From the NCBI GenBank assembly GCA_022575985.1, contig JAKSXM010000007.1, positions 6,574,501 through 6,638,500 on the forward strand: DNA of 64,000 nucleotides, read 5' to 3'. The translations under genes were made by a program, and so were the position numbers. Under the pieces are notes generated by a model. The model was not told the origin of the DNA, did no database searches, and saw only the letters and a list, made by a program, of their open reading frames with translations. Shown here piece after piece: positions 23,414-35,200 of this stretch. The first letter of the stretch is position 1, and the number at the start of each line of letters is the position of its first letter. Source of the DNA: Anagrus nilaparvatae (Eukaryota > Arthropoda > Insecta > Hymenoptera > Mymaridae).

Positions 23414-24809
23414 GCGACAAACCCTATTTTCCCCCTTTTATCAAAAAGAAAAACAATAGTCGCGTGGGATAGAAAATGTTTTATTATTAACCCAGATTGG
23501 TAACCAAATGATAAAAAAATGAATTTTTATTATGCGAATTTTTTCAACTTATTTTATGCATCAAATTCACTCACAAAGACAAAAAAAATAATCTACAAAC
23601 TATAAAAACACGAATATTTTAATAACAAAAAATTTCCTCAAGTGTAACTAATTACAAATCATTCATAAAATCTATAAGGAATCGCATCAGAATAAGATAT
23701 ATATAATAACAAGCATTATAATATAATAAGTTGAAATTTTATTATCTTATTATATTTGGTAACCAACAAAAAAAAAAATTGTATATTATTACAGGTAGCA
23801 TGTTTTAAGTACACTTAAATAAATAATTATAGCTGCGATTAAATAATAAATAAACGAAAGAAAGAGAAATGAAAAATCAAAAAGAGATAATATTGTTGCC
23901 GTTTTGGTTGTTTTTTTTACATTATGTGAAATTTCGGAACCTTAAGAAAACATTATCATTAGACGTGTATATTTTTTTTTTGTGTTGTTATACTTTAATC
24001 TATTAGTGCCAAACCGGGAGATAATACGGAAATTCAATGTTAAATTAAAATTTTTAATAGATAGAATGCTAAATATCGATCTCTGAAAGTAAAAGTTAGT
24101 TTTGACCTATAAAATAGTGGTGAAAATGAAAAAAACGAGAATTTCGAGAAAATGACGAATAAGGCTGCTAATAATATGAAATAAAAATAAAAAATTATTT
24201 AAACAAGAATAAAAACATTGGCTTTGACTTTTCATGCAGTTGTATGCATTTAGACAGCATGCAAAATAGAATATGGTCATATGGAGGGGTGTTTGAAAAA
24301 GGCCCCAGATTTAAAAACGGATTTGGAAAAAGCATCAAATTTTGCATATAAGAATTTGACTTTTTTTGCATTCTCCGAAAGCAAAAGTTGAAGAAAAAAA
24401 AATTGAGAAAATCTCAGATCAAAAAAATCGAATAATAACTAGTTTATGAAAACTAAAGCGATGTAATGGTAAAATATTGGGAATTAGGCCAAATAAAAAA
24501 ACTTAGTTCCATATTTTTTGAAGAAAAAATTAGTCTTAATACAGTAATTGTTTATAGATTTTATTCAGTTACAAACATACATTATCACATTAACTAACTT
24601 TTTGCCTATAACACGTTAAAAAATTAAAATATTAGAATGTGCAGCTTTATGTAGGTACTTGTCTATAAAATAATTGTAATTTTTTTAAAGTTATTTTACA
24701 TCTCGAATTCATTTCGCAATATTCAAATTGTTTTAATCTCCAGATAAAATTAAACCCTTTTATCATAAGTTGTTACTTATAATATCTAATCGTAAACTCT
24801 GAGAAAAAT
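23414..24809. other. AT-rich non-coding interval
   Basis: No exon seen. Near 24215-24275 TGACTTTTCATGCAGTTG and related inverted sequence recall the motif at 47280-47325 of the IR duplication. Confidence 0.35.
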
Positions 24810-24910
24810 TACACTGAGAAAAATATGCTATTAATTTTATTAATTACACTGAGAAAAATATGCTATTAATTTATTAATTAATTAATTAATATGCTATTAA
24901 TTTTATTAAT
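24810..24910. repeat. Tandem copies of the MITE left terminus
   Basis: Two extra copies of TACACTGAGAAAAATATGCT followed by TTAATT-rich sequence precede the full MITE. Confidence 0.7.
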
Positions 24911-25085
24911 TACACTGAAAAAAATATGCTATTAATTGAATAAAATCTGTCATTGAAGTAGAGCAATGAAAGATTTTATAATATTGAATCAATAAAATAT
25001 TCGATTGATTGGTTCAATAGAATATTTCATTGAGCTATTTCAATGACAGATTTTATTAAATTAATAGCATATTTTTCTTAGTGTA
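24911..25085. mobile_element. MITE, 175 bp, CACTGA-type terminal repeats with TTAAT target duplication
   Basis: Starts TACACTGAAAAAAATATGCT and ends with AGCATATTTTTCTTAGTGTA, arms continuing through ATAAAATCTGTCATTGA. Both sides are flanked by TTAAT. The left terminus is repeated twice more just upstream (24810-24910), probably by local duplication. Confidence 0.75.
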
Positions 25086-25640
25086 TTAATTATTATGACA
25101 GTTCTAAGCAAAAAAATATAGGATTGCAATAAAATCAGCGAAATTACCAATTATTGGTGACTCGATAAAATAAAAACTTTTTTTATAACAATTTTTTTGA
25201 AAAAAATTACTTGTTGACATTTTTAAAAATAATAATATAGCTAAATAGATTTGATTCTAATTTTAAAAATACTAACTATTTTTTTATGCGAAGTGTTAAT
25301 ACATTATTGATTTTTTTATTTACCAAAGTTTATTTAGTAAGAATAAATATTTATTATACTCATTGTTAGTTTTAAAAAAATATTTTTATGTTTCATTGAT
25401 TTCCATAAAAAAGCCACCGTTGCAAGGGTATGGCATTCTTGAAAATTGAAAAAAAAATTTTCTTTTTCTTAATCTTATATATTCAAAAACTTTTTCAAAT
25501 TTTAAATTCAAAATTATTAAAAAACTTTGGATAAATTTTAATTTTTTTTATAAAATCTTTAGAAAGCATTTCACTTGCGAGAAAAATTTTTTCACAAATT
25601 GGTGATTAAAATACACCTTATCAATAGAGTTTTCATTTTT

Positions 25641-26145
25641 ATATAATTAAAAACAGCACTTTTTTGTGTGAACATTTTAAGTCTATAATTGACATTTAAA
25701 ATTTTTTTTGAAAGTCGAATAAATTCTACAAGCTATACAAGGGCGTGATTTCAGCTGTTAAATAAAGGAAAAAATTATTTTTTTTAAAACAGAGCTTGCA
25801 AGCACACTTTAAATTGCTGCATGTAATGATTAATTATCAATAAAATAGTAAAAATATATAATAAATTCAGAAAAAAATAAAATAATTAAGGGGTCAAAGA
25901 TCATCTATATTTATCACCTAATTTTTAACTTTTTTCTGAAATGATAATACTGTGTAAAGATGGTAACGTATTTTTTACCAACGATTTTTATAATTATAAT
26001 TTATAATAAGTATTAAAAAATTTTTTTAGGAAACAAAATATACAATAAATATATAATGCATGTAATTTTTTAATCCAATCAAATAATATTTTACAATTAT
26101 TGCTTGTTTTTATTGCGGTGCTGCATCAAAAGGTCAGAAGAGATA
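25641..26145 (+). repeat. Dispersed repeat, about 500 bp, copy 2
   Basis: Partner of 7836-8345 in the same orientation, with small indels. Preceded at 25190-25440 by a stretch resembling the start of the IR duplication. Confidence 0.7.
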
Positions 26146-29100
26146 AAATTTTTTTCAGGGAAATACTGAAACTTTGAAATCACTGGCTGTAGTCTTATCT
26201 GTTAATATGAGTCTTTTATTTATCTATAATATATTAGAGCTTTGTAAAAGCAAGTACTAAAATAGCATTTCTGTTTTTCATGTAATGCAGTGAGAAAAAT
26301 TTGTAATACTGTGTCATAAATACCATAAAAATGAATCAAGAAAATGTTAAGTTATAGAAATTTTCCTTTATAAAATTACTGAACGACTGCAAGATAAAAA
26401 AATTACTTTTCCAGTAAGCTTTAAAAAATAAAAATAAATATTTTTCATCCATAGGGTTAGAAATAAATATAAAATACTAAAAAAAACCAATAAATTAAGT
26501 CAAAAGTACAAAAACTAGTAAAAAAAAAATTTATACCCTAGAATATACACATTTCAGTAAAAAATTCTTTTTATGCATTTCCGAATACATAAAACAAATA
26601 ACCTAATGGGCTTATACATGCACATTGTTTTAAAAAAATCTGAGAGAAAAATTTTGAATCGATGTAGAATAAAAAAAATAAAAAATTATCCAAATTCTTT
26701 AAAAAAAGTTTTAATTTTTTATAATAATAATAAGAAATATGCGTGTAAAAATTTATTTTTTTTGATGATTCATAATAATTTTTGCAAAACCCAAGTTATA
26801 AAGAAGAGTAATATTTATAGCGTACATAAGGAAAATATAATAAAAAAGTGTAAAAAAGAAAAACGGTTATAAAGATTATATTATTAAAAATATATTTTTT
26901 TATGATATTCAACTAAACTAAATTTTTTTCTCATGCATATTAAAACAGTAGCTATATGGGTAATTTTCAAAAAAAGTAACAAAAGTAAATTTTTTTTTAA
27001 AAAATGTTTTCTTATATTTAATATCATTTTTTTTAAGTAGTCACTGATTTTTATGTATAAATATTTACAAAATAATTGAATAATAATAATACAAATACAA
27101 AAAAAATTCCTATTACAAATATACAAAATTTATTTTTTAAAATATCTAGTCTTTTTTTTATAATAATATTTACAAAAAAAAAAAAAAATCAATTAATTTT
27201 ACAGTCTATTTTTTCTTATAATAATCTCTTGTCTTTTAAATAACTATAAAGTTTCTTATTTAATAATTAATTAAATAGTATTTTTCACAGCGCTTAAATC
27301 AAGAGATTATTAACTTACAATTACTTTTTATGTATAAAAAAACAATTTTTTTATAATTTTTTTTTAAATAATAATAATAATAAGTCTTTTTAATTTTTTA
27401 GAATTTTATACGACGATTTTTTAAAAATTATATGATTTTTACTGGCTTCGTTAAGTCATATGTAAAACAATGAAGTTATGAATAATGAAGTTTTTTCAGT
27501 CTGATTTTTAGTGACAAAAAGTATTAAAGATAACTAAAAAATCTTTGATACTTTTTGTTAAAAAAATTACATGATTTATAATACACAAAATATAGAAAAA
27601 ATAAACTTGAAATTAGAATATCAAAAAATTGTAATTTCAAGCTTACTTTTCACACACATACACAAACATATAGGAACAATTTATATCGTCATATATAATT
27701 TTTAAATATCATTATTATTATTATAAACATACACATTTTTTTTACAAAAAAAAAAAATTATCATAAAAAATCTAAACATCATCATAATATATTTTTTAAT
27801 CGTCATGGTTTTTTTTAATCATTCATGTAAATTAATAAATTAAATAATAACAAGTCAAAATTTTATATATAAATACAAGTCAATTCAAAAAAAAGAATTT
27901 TTTTTTTATAAAATAAAAAACACAGACTCGATACCATCAAGATATTTTTTTAAATAATAATAATTTGAATTTTTTTGATGTTATTTTTTTTTTCGTCTAT
28001 TGCTCTCTCGCGAGTCGGTGATTATCGGGAGGAACATATATATATATATGAATGTAATTTGAGAAAAGAAGAAAAAAAAATGTTTAAAAAGATTCTCGGC
28101 ATTTCTATAAAGAATAAATAAAAAGGAAAAAGAAGATGAGATGATGATGAAAAAGAAGAAGAAGAGAGAATCGTGGGAGAGCAATAGAATGGAGCGAAGT
28201 GCTTTGTGAGTTACGGGGGCTTCTTTTTTTATTTTTTAATGTTAAAAAAAAAAAAAAAAAGTTGCCGTGACTCGCAGCACTCGTAAAAAGATGGAAAAAC
28301 GTGCTTGCTGATAGCGAGTCCATTTTTAACGTAGCATACATACTTTTGACCATACTGACATACCAATACACAAAATATACATTTATAATACAAGACAACA
28401 CCCTCACATATACAAATACATACATCATTTATATCAATTCGCGAGTATTATTACAATATTGTGTACAATATATAAATGTGCCGAACTTTGGAATTCGGTG
28501 CGCATGTTAAAGTCATTTCTTTTTTAATCGTTTTTCTATATATTCGCCTTATAAATATATATATAAATCGAGCAGAGCCGCTCTATTTGACAGTCTAAAT
28601 ATATACAAAATTTGTGCGTATAGAAAAAATAAAAAAATCTTTTTTCTTCTTTTTTTTAAAGATATGGGAAAGGATATCGATGCTTTTATACACATATACA
28701 GAAGGCGAGCCGAAGGCAAAGAGTGCAGAGGGCTTGCACACACGGAATAAAGGTCGAGAAGAAAGAAAAAGATGTAAAAAAAAAAAAAAAATAACAAATA
28801 AATAAAAAAGTTTTCAGAGTTGGTATTCGCGGACACAGGACGCATGCCACTCTTGTCTCTCTCCCCTTATAAGATCTGAACAAAAAAAAGAGAAAAATTT
28901 GCTTATATTTTTAGTCATTGCTGTTGCTGCTGACATTCTTTATCTGTTTCTTAAATAAAGAGAAAGGCGAAACAGCAAAAGTTACAAATAAAGCAGCAGC
29001 AACAGCAACAAAATTTGCAAAAAATTTCAAGTCTTGCGTAAGTAGAAAAGACGGGCTGTCCTGCAACCTACCGAGCATAAAATATTCGCCCGATGCCAAT

Positions 29101-29209
29101 CATCGCTGCCTGGCGATTTCTCAGATAACAACTACAAACGCAGGACCTAAACATAAAAAAGCTCTTGTTGGCCCTTCCTGTTTTTCGGACAGATTCCCTC
29201 TTTCTTATA
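26146..29209 (-). other. Region downstream of Delta: probable distal 3' UTR and intergenic DNA
   Basis: Extremely A/T-rich with many poly(A)/poly(T) runs up to 28000, then GC-richer from 28000 to 29200, consistent with a long Delta 3' UTR. All open frames here are low-complexity and have no family resemblance. Confidence 0.4.
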
Positions 29210-29419
29210 TTTATTATTTACAAAAGAACGATCTCGCGGTCGGCTCTGCCCTCTCGATATAGCGATAATACTAGCATAATAATACTAAAAAATAATACAA
29301 GATATAACAATTTATAAATTCCTATTTATAATATATATAATCTAAATAAATAAATAAATTATATACACAGACTTGAGTCCAAGAGGTAAAACGAGGGTTC
29401 ATCATCAAAAAAACAATCG
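29210..29419 (-). promoter_or_regulatory. Proximal 3' UTR of Delta with AU-rich element, Pumilio-type site and candidate poly(A) signal
   Basis: Directly after the Delta stop, reading the minus strand, overlapping ATTTA pentamers occur at 29360-29341, a TGTAAATA octamer (Pumilio-type consensus TGTANATA) at 29222-29215, and AATAAA at 29215-29210, overlapping it by one base. AU-rich elements and Pumilio sites are known mRNA-instability or translation-control signals. In DNA this AT-rich they also arise by chance, so function is inference. The true 3' end may lie further along, since more AATAAA motifs follow. Confidence 0.4.
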
Positions 29420-32400
29420 CTAGACTTCGGTGGCGTAATGTTCATCGATGACGTATACGGGCTCTCCCGGCCTCTTGCATTCTTTGTATGCGGTTTTATC
29501 CGTATTTAATTGTTTGGTCTTGCTAGGACTACCTGATAATTGTTGATCCATTTCAGAACCACAGGTTACCGACGAATTAGTACCTGTGTTAGGCGTTGGA
29601 TCAAGAACTGTACTGAGTAAATCTAAGCCTGAAGAAGCAGAATTTTTCTGTTTATTCCAGTTATTTTTTATCATATGATGTGCTTCACTATTTTGAAGAT
29701 TGTGATGATGATGATGATCTAAGCCGTTAAGTAGTGCTTGCCGTTTAGTCATATTACTATGTACTGCATTGCGTTCATTTTGCAATCGGGCTTCCTCGTC
29801 GGCACGTGCTTGTTCGCGCTTTTGTCGTCTTTTCATACATAAAACAGCGCAAGCTGCAAGTAATACAAAAGCTGGAACTGCTGTGGAAATTGTGGCAATA
29901 ACAACAACATGTTCAGGACTTAGCCCGTCAGCAGTTTCCAGGTGTTGTTGGTGTTGTTGCTGTTGATGTTCAGCAGGAGATGGTCGAGGGGATAAGGCAT
30001 TTTCAGCACACGTGCTACCACGCCAGCCTGGCCTACATTCGCAACTGAACCCATTCACACGATTTCGACAAGTACCTCCGTGCTGACACGGCGAGCTTAA
30101 ACATTCATCAACATCCTGACTGCAATCTTTTCCAGTAAAACCTGGGCGGCATTTACACTCGTATTCATTTTGGCTAGATATACACGTGGCACCGTTAGCA
30201 CAAGGCATAGCCAGACAATAGTCAACTACCTCCCCACAATCTCTTCCTGTGAAGCCTGGTATACATTGGCAACGAAATCGATTTACTAAATCATAACAAG
30301 TTCCTCCGTTTTTGCATGGCTGAGCCTGGCAGTCATCTACATTAATTTCACAATTTGCGCCCTCAAAACCTACGGGACAAGTGCACTGGAAACCGGCCAG
30401 CAGATCCGTGCAAGTTCCACCGTTGGCACAAGGATTAGAAGCACACTCATCTATTTGTTTTTCACAGTCTGGGCCTGCAAATCCTGTCGGACAGCGGCAA
30501 CGGTAACCCGTTTCTGGGTCATCTTCGCAAGTTGCTCCTCTTGTGCAAGGTTGATCCTTACAAGATCGCGAACTGATCTCGCAATGCCGGCCCCGCCAGC
30601 CTGGTGAACAACTGCATCGATAATTTCTTTTAAGCGACCTTATTGACGCGATACTGCTGTTATTTGATGAATGTGAATTCTGTTCTCCTGGAATGGTTGA
30701 TGGCAATGAAAGCTGGTGACAAGTACCCCCATGAAGGCATGGTCGGTGCTGACAATCAAGAAGCGGCGTTTGACAATCGGTTCCAGTAAATCCAGGAGCA
30801 CAAGCACATGTGTAAGAGCCTTGACCAGTGTTAAAACAAGTTCCTCCGTTTTGACAAGGTTTGTGATTTGTGCAAAAGTTGAGATCCTGATTACAAAAAA
30901 GTCCACCCCAGCCTTCATCACAAAGGCACTCCCACGGCTTTTGGCAACTTCCGTGCAAACAACCTGGATATCTCACACATGTGTCACAAAAAGGTCCAGC
31001 CCAGCCACTGTGGCACCTGTAAGATAGGAATCAATCATTTATTACTAATATCCTAGCAAAATATATTATAGAGTTTTGAGAATATATTATTGAGAACCGG
31101 GCAGGAGAAAAGGACGAGGAAGAGGAGAAGGAGGAGAAGAAAGGAGGAGTAGTGGACGAGAGTCGTCTTTCCCACGGTTCGAGCAGTCCGCTCTCAGTAT
31201 GCGGGTCAAGGAAAGGTTACGCGCCAGCCTACATGTGTGTGTATGTATGTGCGTATATATATGAGAATGAGCTTGTATGTGTGCGCGCGCAGGTATGTAT
31301 CATCATTCTTGCACCGGGCCGATTTCATCTGCAAGCTGTATATATTTGTACACAGGTATAATACCTATATATATATATTTATATATATATTTATATTATA
31401 CGCGATTCCCGGAATCGGCCTACTACTGTGCGATAGGAATTTTCGGTCTCTCTATTGAGTCATTCAGCAAAGTCTTGTGTAATAAAAAATGAAATTAATT
31501 GCTGGTCACATAAACACACAAGTAGGCTGAAAGGCAGTTAGTTCTTTGACAGGTAAAATAACACTATAATAACAACAATAATTCTACGAGACAAAAAATG
31601 TATATAAATATATATGTATGTGTATATTTTTATAGGTACATTCATTTAAATTCTATATATACCTATATATTTATATACATGTGAAAAATTTTTTAGCATA
31701 AATGAGATATATATATACTCACGTGCATTCGTTGGGCCGGTTGCAGTGTCCGTGTTGTTCGTCGCATCCGGGCAGGCAGTGAGCTGCAAAAAGAAAGAGA
31801 GGGTTAAAGGTTAATCGCCTGAAGAAAGGTCGCACGATAATTGATAGATCCGGGTTACTTACGGATAGCGCAGTAGTCACCCTTCCAACCAGCAAGACAA
31901 ACTCTTTCACCTGTAGGACTACAGCGATAATGGCCAAAATTGTCATCTCTAGGTCGACATAAATTTTCACAACCCTTGCCATAATAATGAGATTGGCAAG
32001 TCACTCGATATTCATAAGACATTCGCGAATTTTGCGAGCGATGCTCGTCTTCTGTCCATTTGGATCCAACGTCCAACCATCGTTGTGTTGCCAACCTTGA
32101 AATTATCACCTTATCTAAATTAAAGAGACATGCACGCATTAGACGTTAAATCTCGTTATTGTTGTTTTTTAAAGCAAAAAGAACAAAAGCTCTGGCCCCC
32201 GAGCGGAAAGTGATTTTTCGCTCGATTGCCACAAGACAATTGTATTGTTATTGTTTTTTTTTATATTTTAAAGTAGTTAATGCTTACCGGATGAGTCGTG
32301 TGTCGCGTTGTCCGTGTTATCGTGGAAGGCTTCGACGATGAGCGAAAAGGTGCCCTGTAACAAGAAATAAATGAAAAAACATTAACAAAAGAAAAAATGC

Positions 32401-33119
32401 GAAAAAACAAAAATGTAAAAAACAAACATAAATAAATAAAAAAATCGAGCGAAAAAAGGAAAAAGGGGAGACAAATGCCACCGTGATCGGCTGCTAATTT
32501 ATTGCAGAGATTGGAATTGAGCCGACAAAAAGCCGAATACGAGCTGAGGCATCCCGGGAACAATGTTCGCGCGAGGTGAGCCAAAGGTTCCCACGGCAGC
32601 GCAACATACCTCTCTTCTTTTTGCTTCTCTTTGCATGTACCTTCGCACACTTTCTCCCTAGCTCTATATAGCCGAGCACGTGCGTGTAAAAGCATCAGAT
32701 ACAGACAAAGAGGGCAAAAAAAGATAAAACAAGCAACACAGTGAATAAGAAATAAGGGCACAATGAAAATGACAATGACTTACCGGCCACGTGAAGTCAA
32801 AAGGAAATCTGATGGGTAATTCCCTGTGAAGATCCTCGAGGACATTATCACCAAGTACAGGGGTGACAACATCACCATAGGTACAAGGTGTCGAAGTATC
32901 AATATTTGCTTGGTATTGCTTTAAACACACTCTAAATCTTGTTCTACAACTGCCTGAACACTCGCCGGTCCTTGTAGTGCTACCTGAACAACACTTGCCC
33001 AGGCTGTCTTTTCCGTATTCGTTTGCAAAAGACTTGAGCCTTAGCTCAAAGACCCCGGAACCTCGAACTAGACCCGCTAGCCAGCAGCAGGCTATTAACA
33101 ACACCCACCACCGACTCAT
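29420..33119 (-). CDS. Delta: Delta, transmembrane DSL ligand of Notch (five exons, complete)
   Basis: Membrane-anchored ligand that activates Notch on neighbouring cells. Exons by GT/AG sites: 33119-32784, 32354-32288, 32114-31863, 31783-31723, 31016-29420; lengths sum to 2313 nt, 770 aa plus stop, all phases compatible. Visible order: hydrophobic signal peptide (about 1-21), MNNL domain (about 22-140, with FELRLKSF and the CRTRFRVCLKQYQ block), DSL domain (about 173-216, ending GWKGDYC), nine EGF repeats (about 221-580), a Q/H-rich linker, one TM segment (about 609-632), then a 138-aa cytoplasmic tail. The tail has a basic stop-transfer stretch, NERN (about 652-655, matching the NxxN Neuralized-binding motif known in Delta), an IKNNWNK block and a C-terminal ATEV, the PDZ ligand typical of Delta proteins. 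Length and nine EGF repeats fit insect Delta. EGF4 carries an unusual serine/asparagine-rich insertion. The ATG was chosen because the signal peptide follows directly. Introns are 429, 173, 79 and 706 nt. Confidence 0.97.
31090..31160 (+). repeat. Purine-rich (GGAGAA)-like tract in Delta intron 4
   Basis: Plus strand is almost all A and G with GAGGAGAAGGAGGAGAAG-type repeats; on the Delta transcript this is a pyrimidine-rich tract inside the 706-nt intron, upstream of TG/TA microsatellite-like sequence. Confidence 0.7.
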
Positions 33120-35200
33120 GTCCGAGCGTCCTGCTTCTTCTTCTTTGTCGTCCTGCAGGGCCGCAGCATGCCCACTTTCGCAATTCTTTTACACTCAACA
33201 CTCGCACTTCCTAATTTGATTTTTTATTTAATTAATCACTTTTATGTTTTTTTTAATTCACTGTAAATTTTTCAAAACTTATTTCAAAAATTTTTTTCTT
33301 GTACTTCTTTGTATATTTTCAGTATGTTTATTATTTATTCTGGAAAAAATAATAAAAACTGTGCCACCGGTTCACGCACAACATTTTCTGCTTACATTAG
33401 CACATTACAAACACTCTGGCCCAGAGCCAAAACCAAACTGACGCCGAAGTCAGCTCGCAACTCTCTCCCCGACTCACAGCGTTCTCAACAGATGGCACAC
33501 ACACCACCACTACTTCAGCTCTTATTCTTTCATTTATACGAAAACATATTCATACGTATGTAACACATATATATATGTATGTTAAAAAGGATATATATAT
33601 GTATATACAAAAAACACAAATTATATTCTTTCTCTATATGCACAGTTTCGTGGGCAACCCTCGACTGAAGCTTGCCTCGAGGATGGCACCCCTACTTATA
33701 ATCGCGGATCAAGAGTGGGGACGCCTGATTTGGGGCCCCAGATGGGGTAGACAGCTGCTTGCAGGCCGGCTGCACGCGCGAAACTTACCCCCTCTTCTAA
33801 AACACCACTTTTACACAATTACACACACATACATAACGTACACGCACTTAGTTCTGTGTATAAATTTGCGATAGTGCAAATAAATATAAGTAAGCTTTCC
33901 ACGGACCGGAAATCCATTCTACTTGAGCAGGGTGCTCCCCCGTCGACCTGTTGAACTTACCGGAAGCATGCTTGCAAGCCGGCTAGTGGACTTTGTTTTT
34001 GCAAGTGTCTTTTTAAAAATGTTGCTTAATTTTTGGTATTATTTAAGATGCAAAAAATATACTTTTTTAAGTTTTATATAAAATATATATTTAAATTTTT
34101 ATACATTACTTATTTTCTATAATATAGAAATGTAAATGTATTACTTGTATAAATTTAATTTTTTCTTAAATGATTGTTGCAAATATAGTTGTTTTATACT
34201 GCAAGTACCTATACTAATATACTTAGACATTGACGCAAATTTTACTCGTGAGAGAAATTATTCCTTAGGGCAGGTGAGCATCAGAAGCAAAAACGGCTCC
34301 CTGAAAAAAAAGATTGTTGTTATTGCTTGAATGGAGTATCGCTTCCGGCGCTTCTCTTCCGGAAGGTTTGCAATAAGAAAAAAAAAAGAAAAAAATATAA
34401 AGTGTAGATTCAAGCTGGCGAACACGCGTGGCACGCGCCCGATCTTCAGCGAAAGCTAACGAAAAGTACCGATCAAAACTTGGCTGCTGCATAAACGCAC
34501 TACATAAGCAAAAGCAGAAGCACATATATACACACATTTATACGCATTATATATATGAGTATAATATGAAACGATAATGTCTGGCTGAGCCGGTGTGACC
34601 CTCCTTTGCCTCGGGCAGCTGCTATTTGCTCCTTCAAATTCAATACGACAGAAAAAAAAAGAGAAAGATGAAAAAAGACAACAAGAAAAATAAGGGGAAA
34701 TTTGACGGGTTCAAAGTTCAAAGCTTCGCGAATCCTCGCTCTTTTTTCCAACGACAAAAATTTTTTATTATATATAAAATAATAACAATAATAATGAAAT
34801 AATAAGGGTATTTTTATACTAAATAGTAGTACTGAGAAAGCTACACACAGAACATCAGTGAAAGTCTAAAAGAATGATATATTTTATAATAATAAGGCCA
34901 TCTTTGGTGTTTTTTTATTTGAAGATTTTCTTGAATTGATGATTATGATGACGGCACGCGTGCAGCTGCCCATGGCTTCCTCGTATTCACATCACATCAT
35001 ATATACTTTATTATAATTCGTGATCCCATCAGTCTTTTTCTTTTTCTTATATTCCATCAAAAAAAACGCCCAATGTGTTACATATAAAGTATAAATTTTG
35101 ATCCTTTTTAATGCAATTACACGTAATATATTTCTCAAGAAGAAGATTCTTTCATTTTTTAAATTCAAATTTCTTCTTATAACCCTTTTTTTATTGTAAT
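33120..35200. other. 5' flank of Delta: GC-richer non-coding DNA
   Basis: No credible coding exon was found here. GC content is visibly higher than in surrounding DNA at about 33100-33250, 33360-33500, 33640-33800, 33890-34010 and 34270-34460, as expected for a 5' UTR, promoter and possibly enhancers. Short TA-rich microsatellites occur around 33560-33610. Splice sites for an upstream non-coding exon could exist but cannot be assigned by eye. Confidence 0.4.
33436..33441 (-). promoter_or_regulatory. Initiator-like TCAGTT, candidate Delta transcription start
   Basis: The minus strand reads TCAGTT, the arthropod initiator consensus, about 320 bases before the Delta ATG, in a locally GC-richer stretch. 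I see no convincing TATA box or downstream promoter element. A hexamer match alone is weak evidence. Confidence 0.2.

Noticed and set aside
28105..28845. Overlapping phenylalanine/leucine-rich frames of 98-107 codons
   Set aside because: Driven by poly(A)/poly(T) runs in probable Delta 3' flank.
30640..31027. Overlapping frames of 93-103 codons over the Delta EGF region
   Set aside because: Other-frame shadows of the Delta last exon.
32261..32761. 166-codon minus frame inside Delta intron 1
   Set aside because: Covers the intron and runs through exon 2 in a wrong context; Delta splice sites explain the region.
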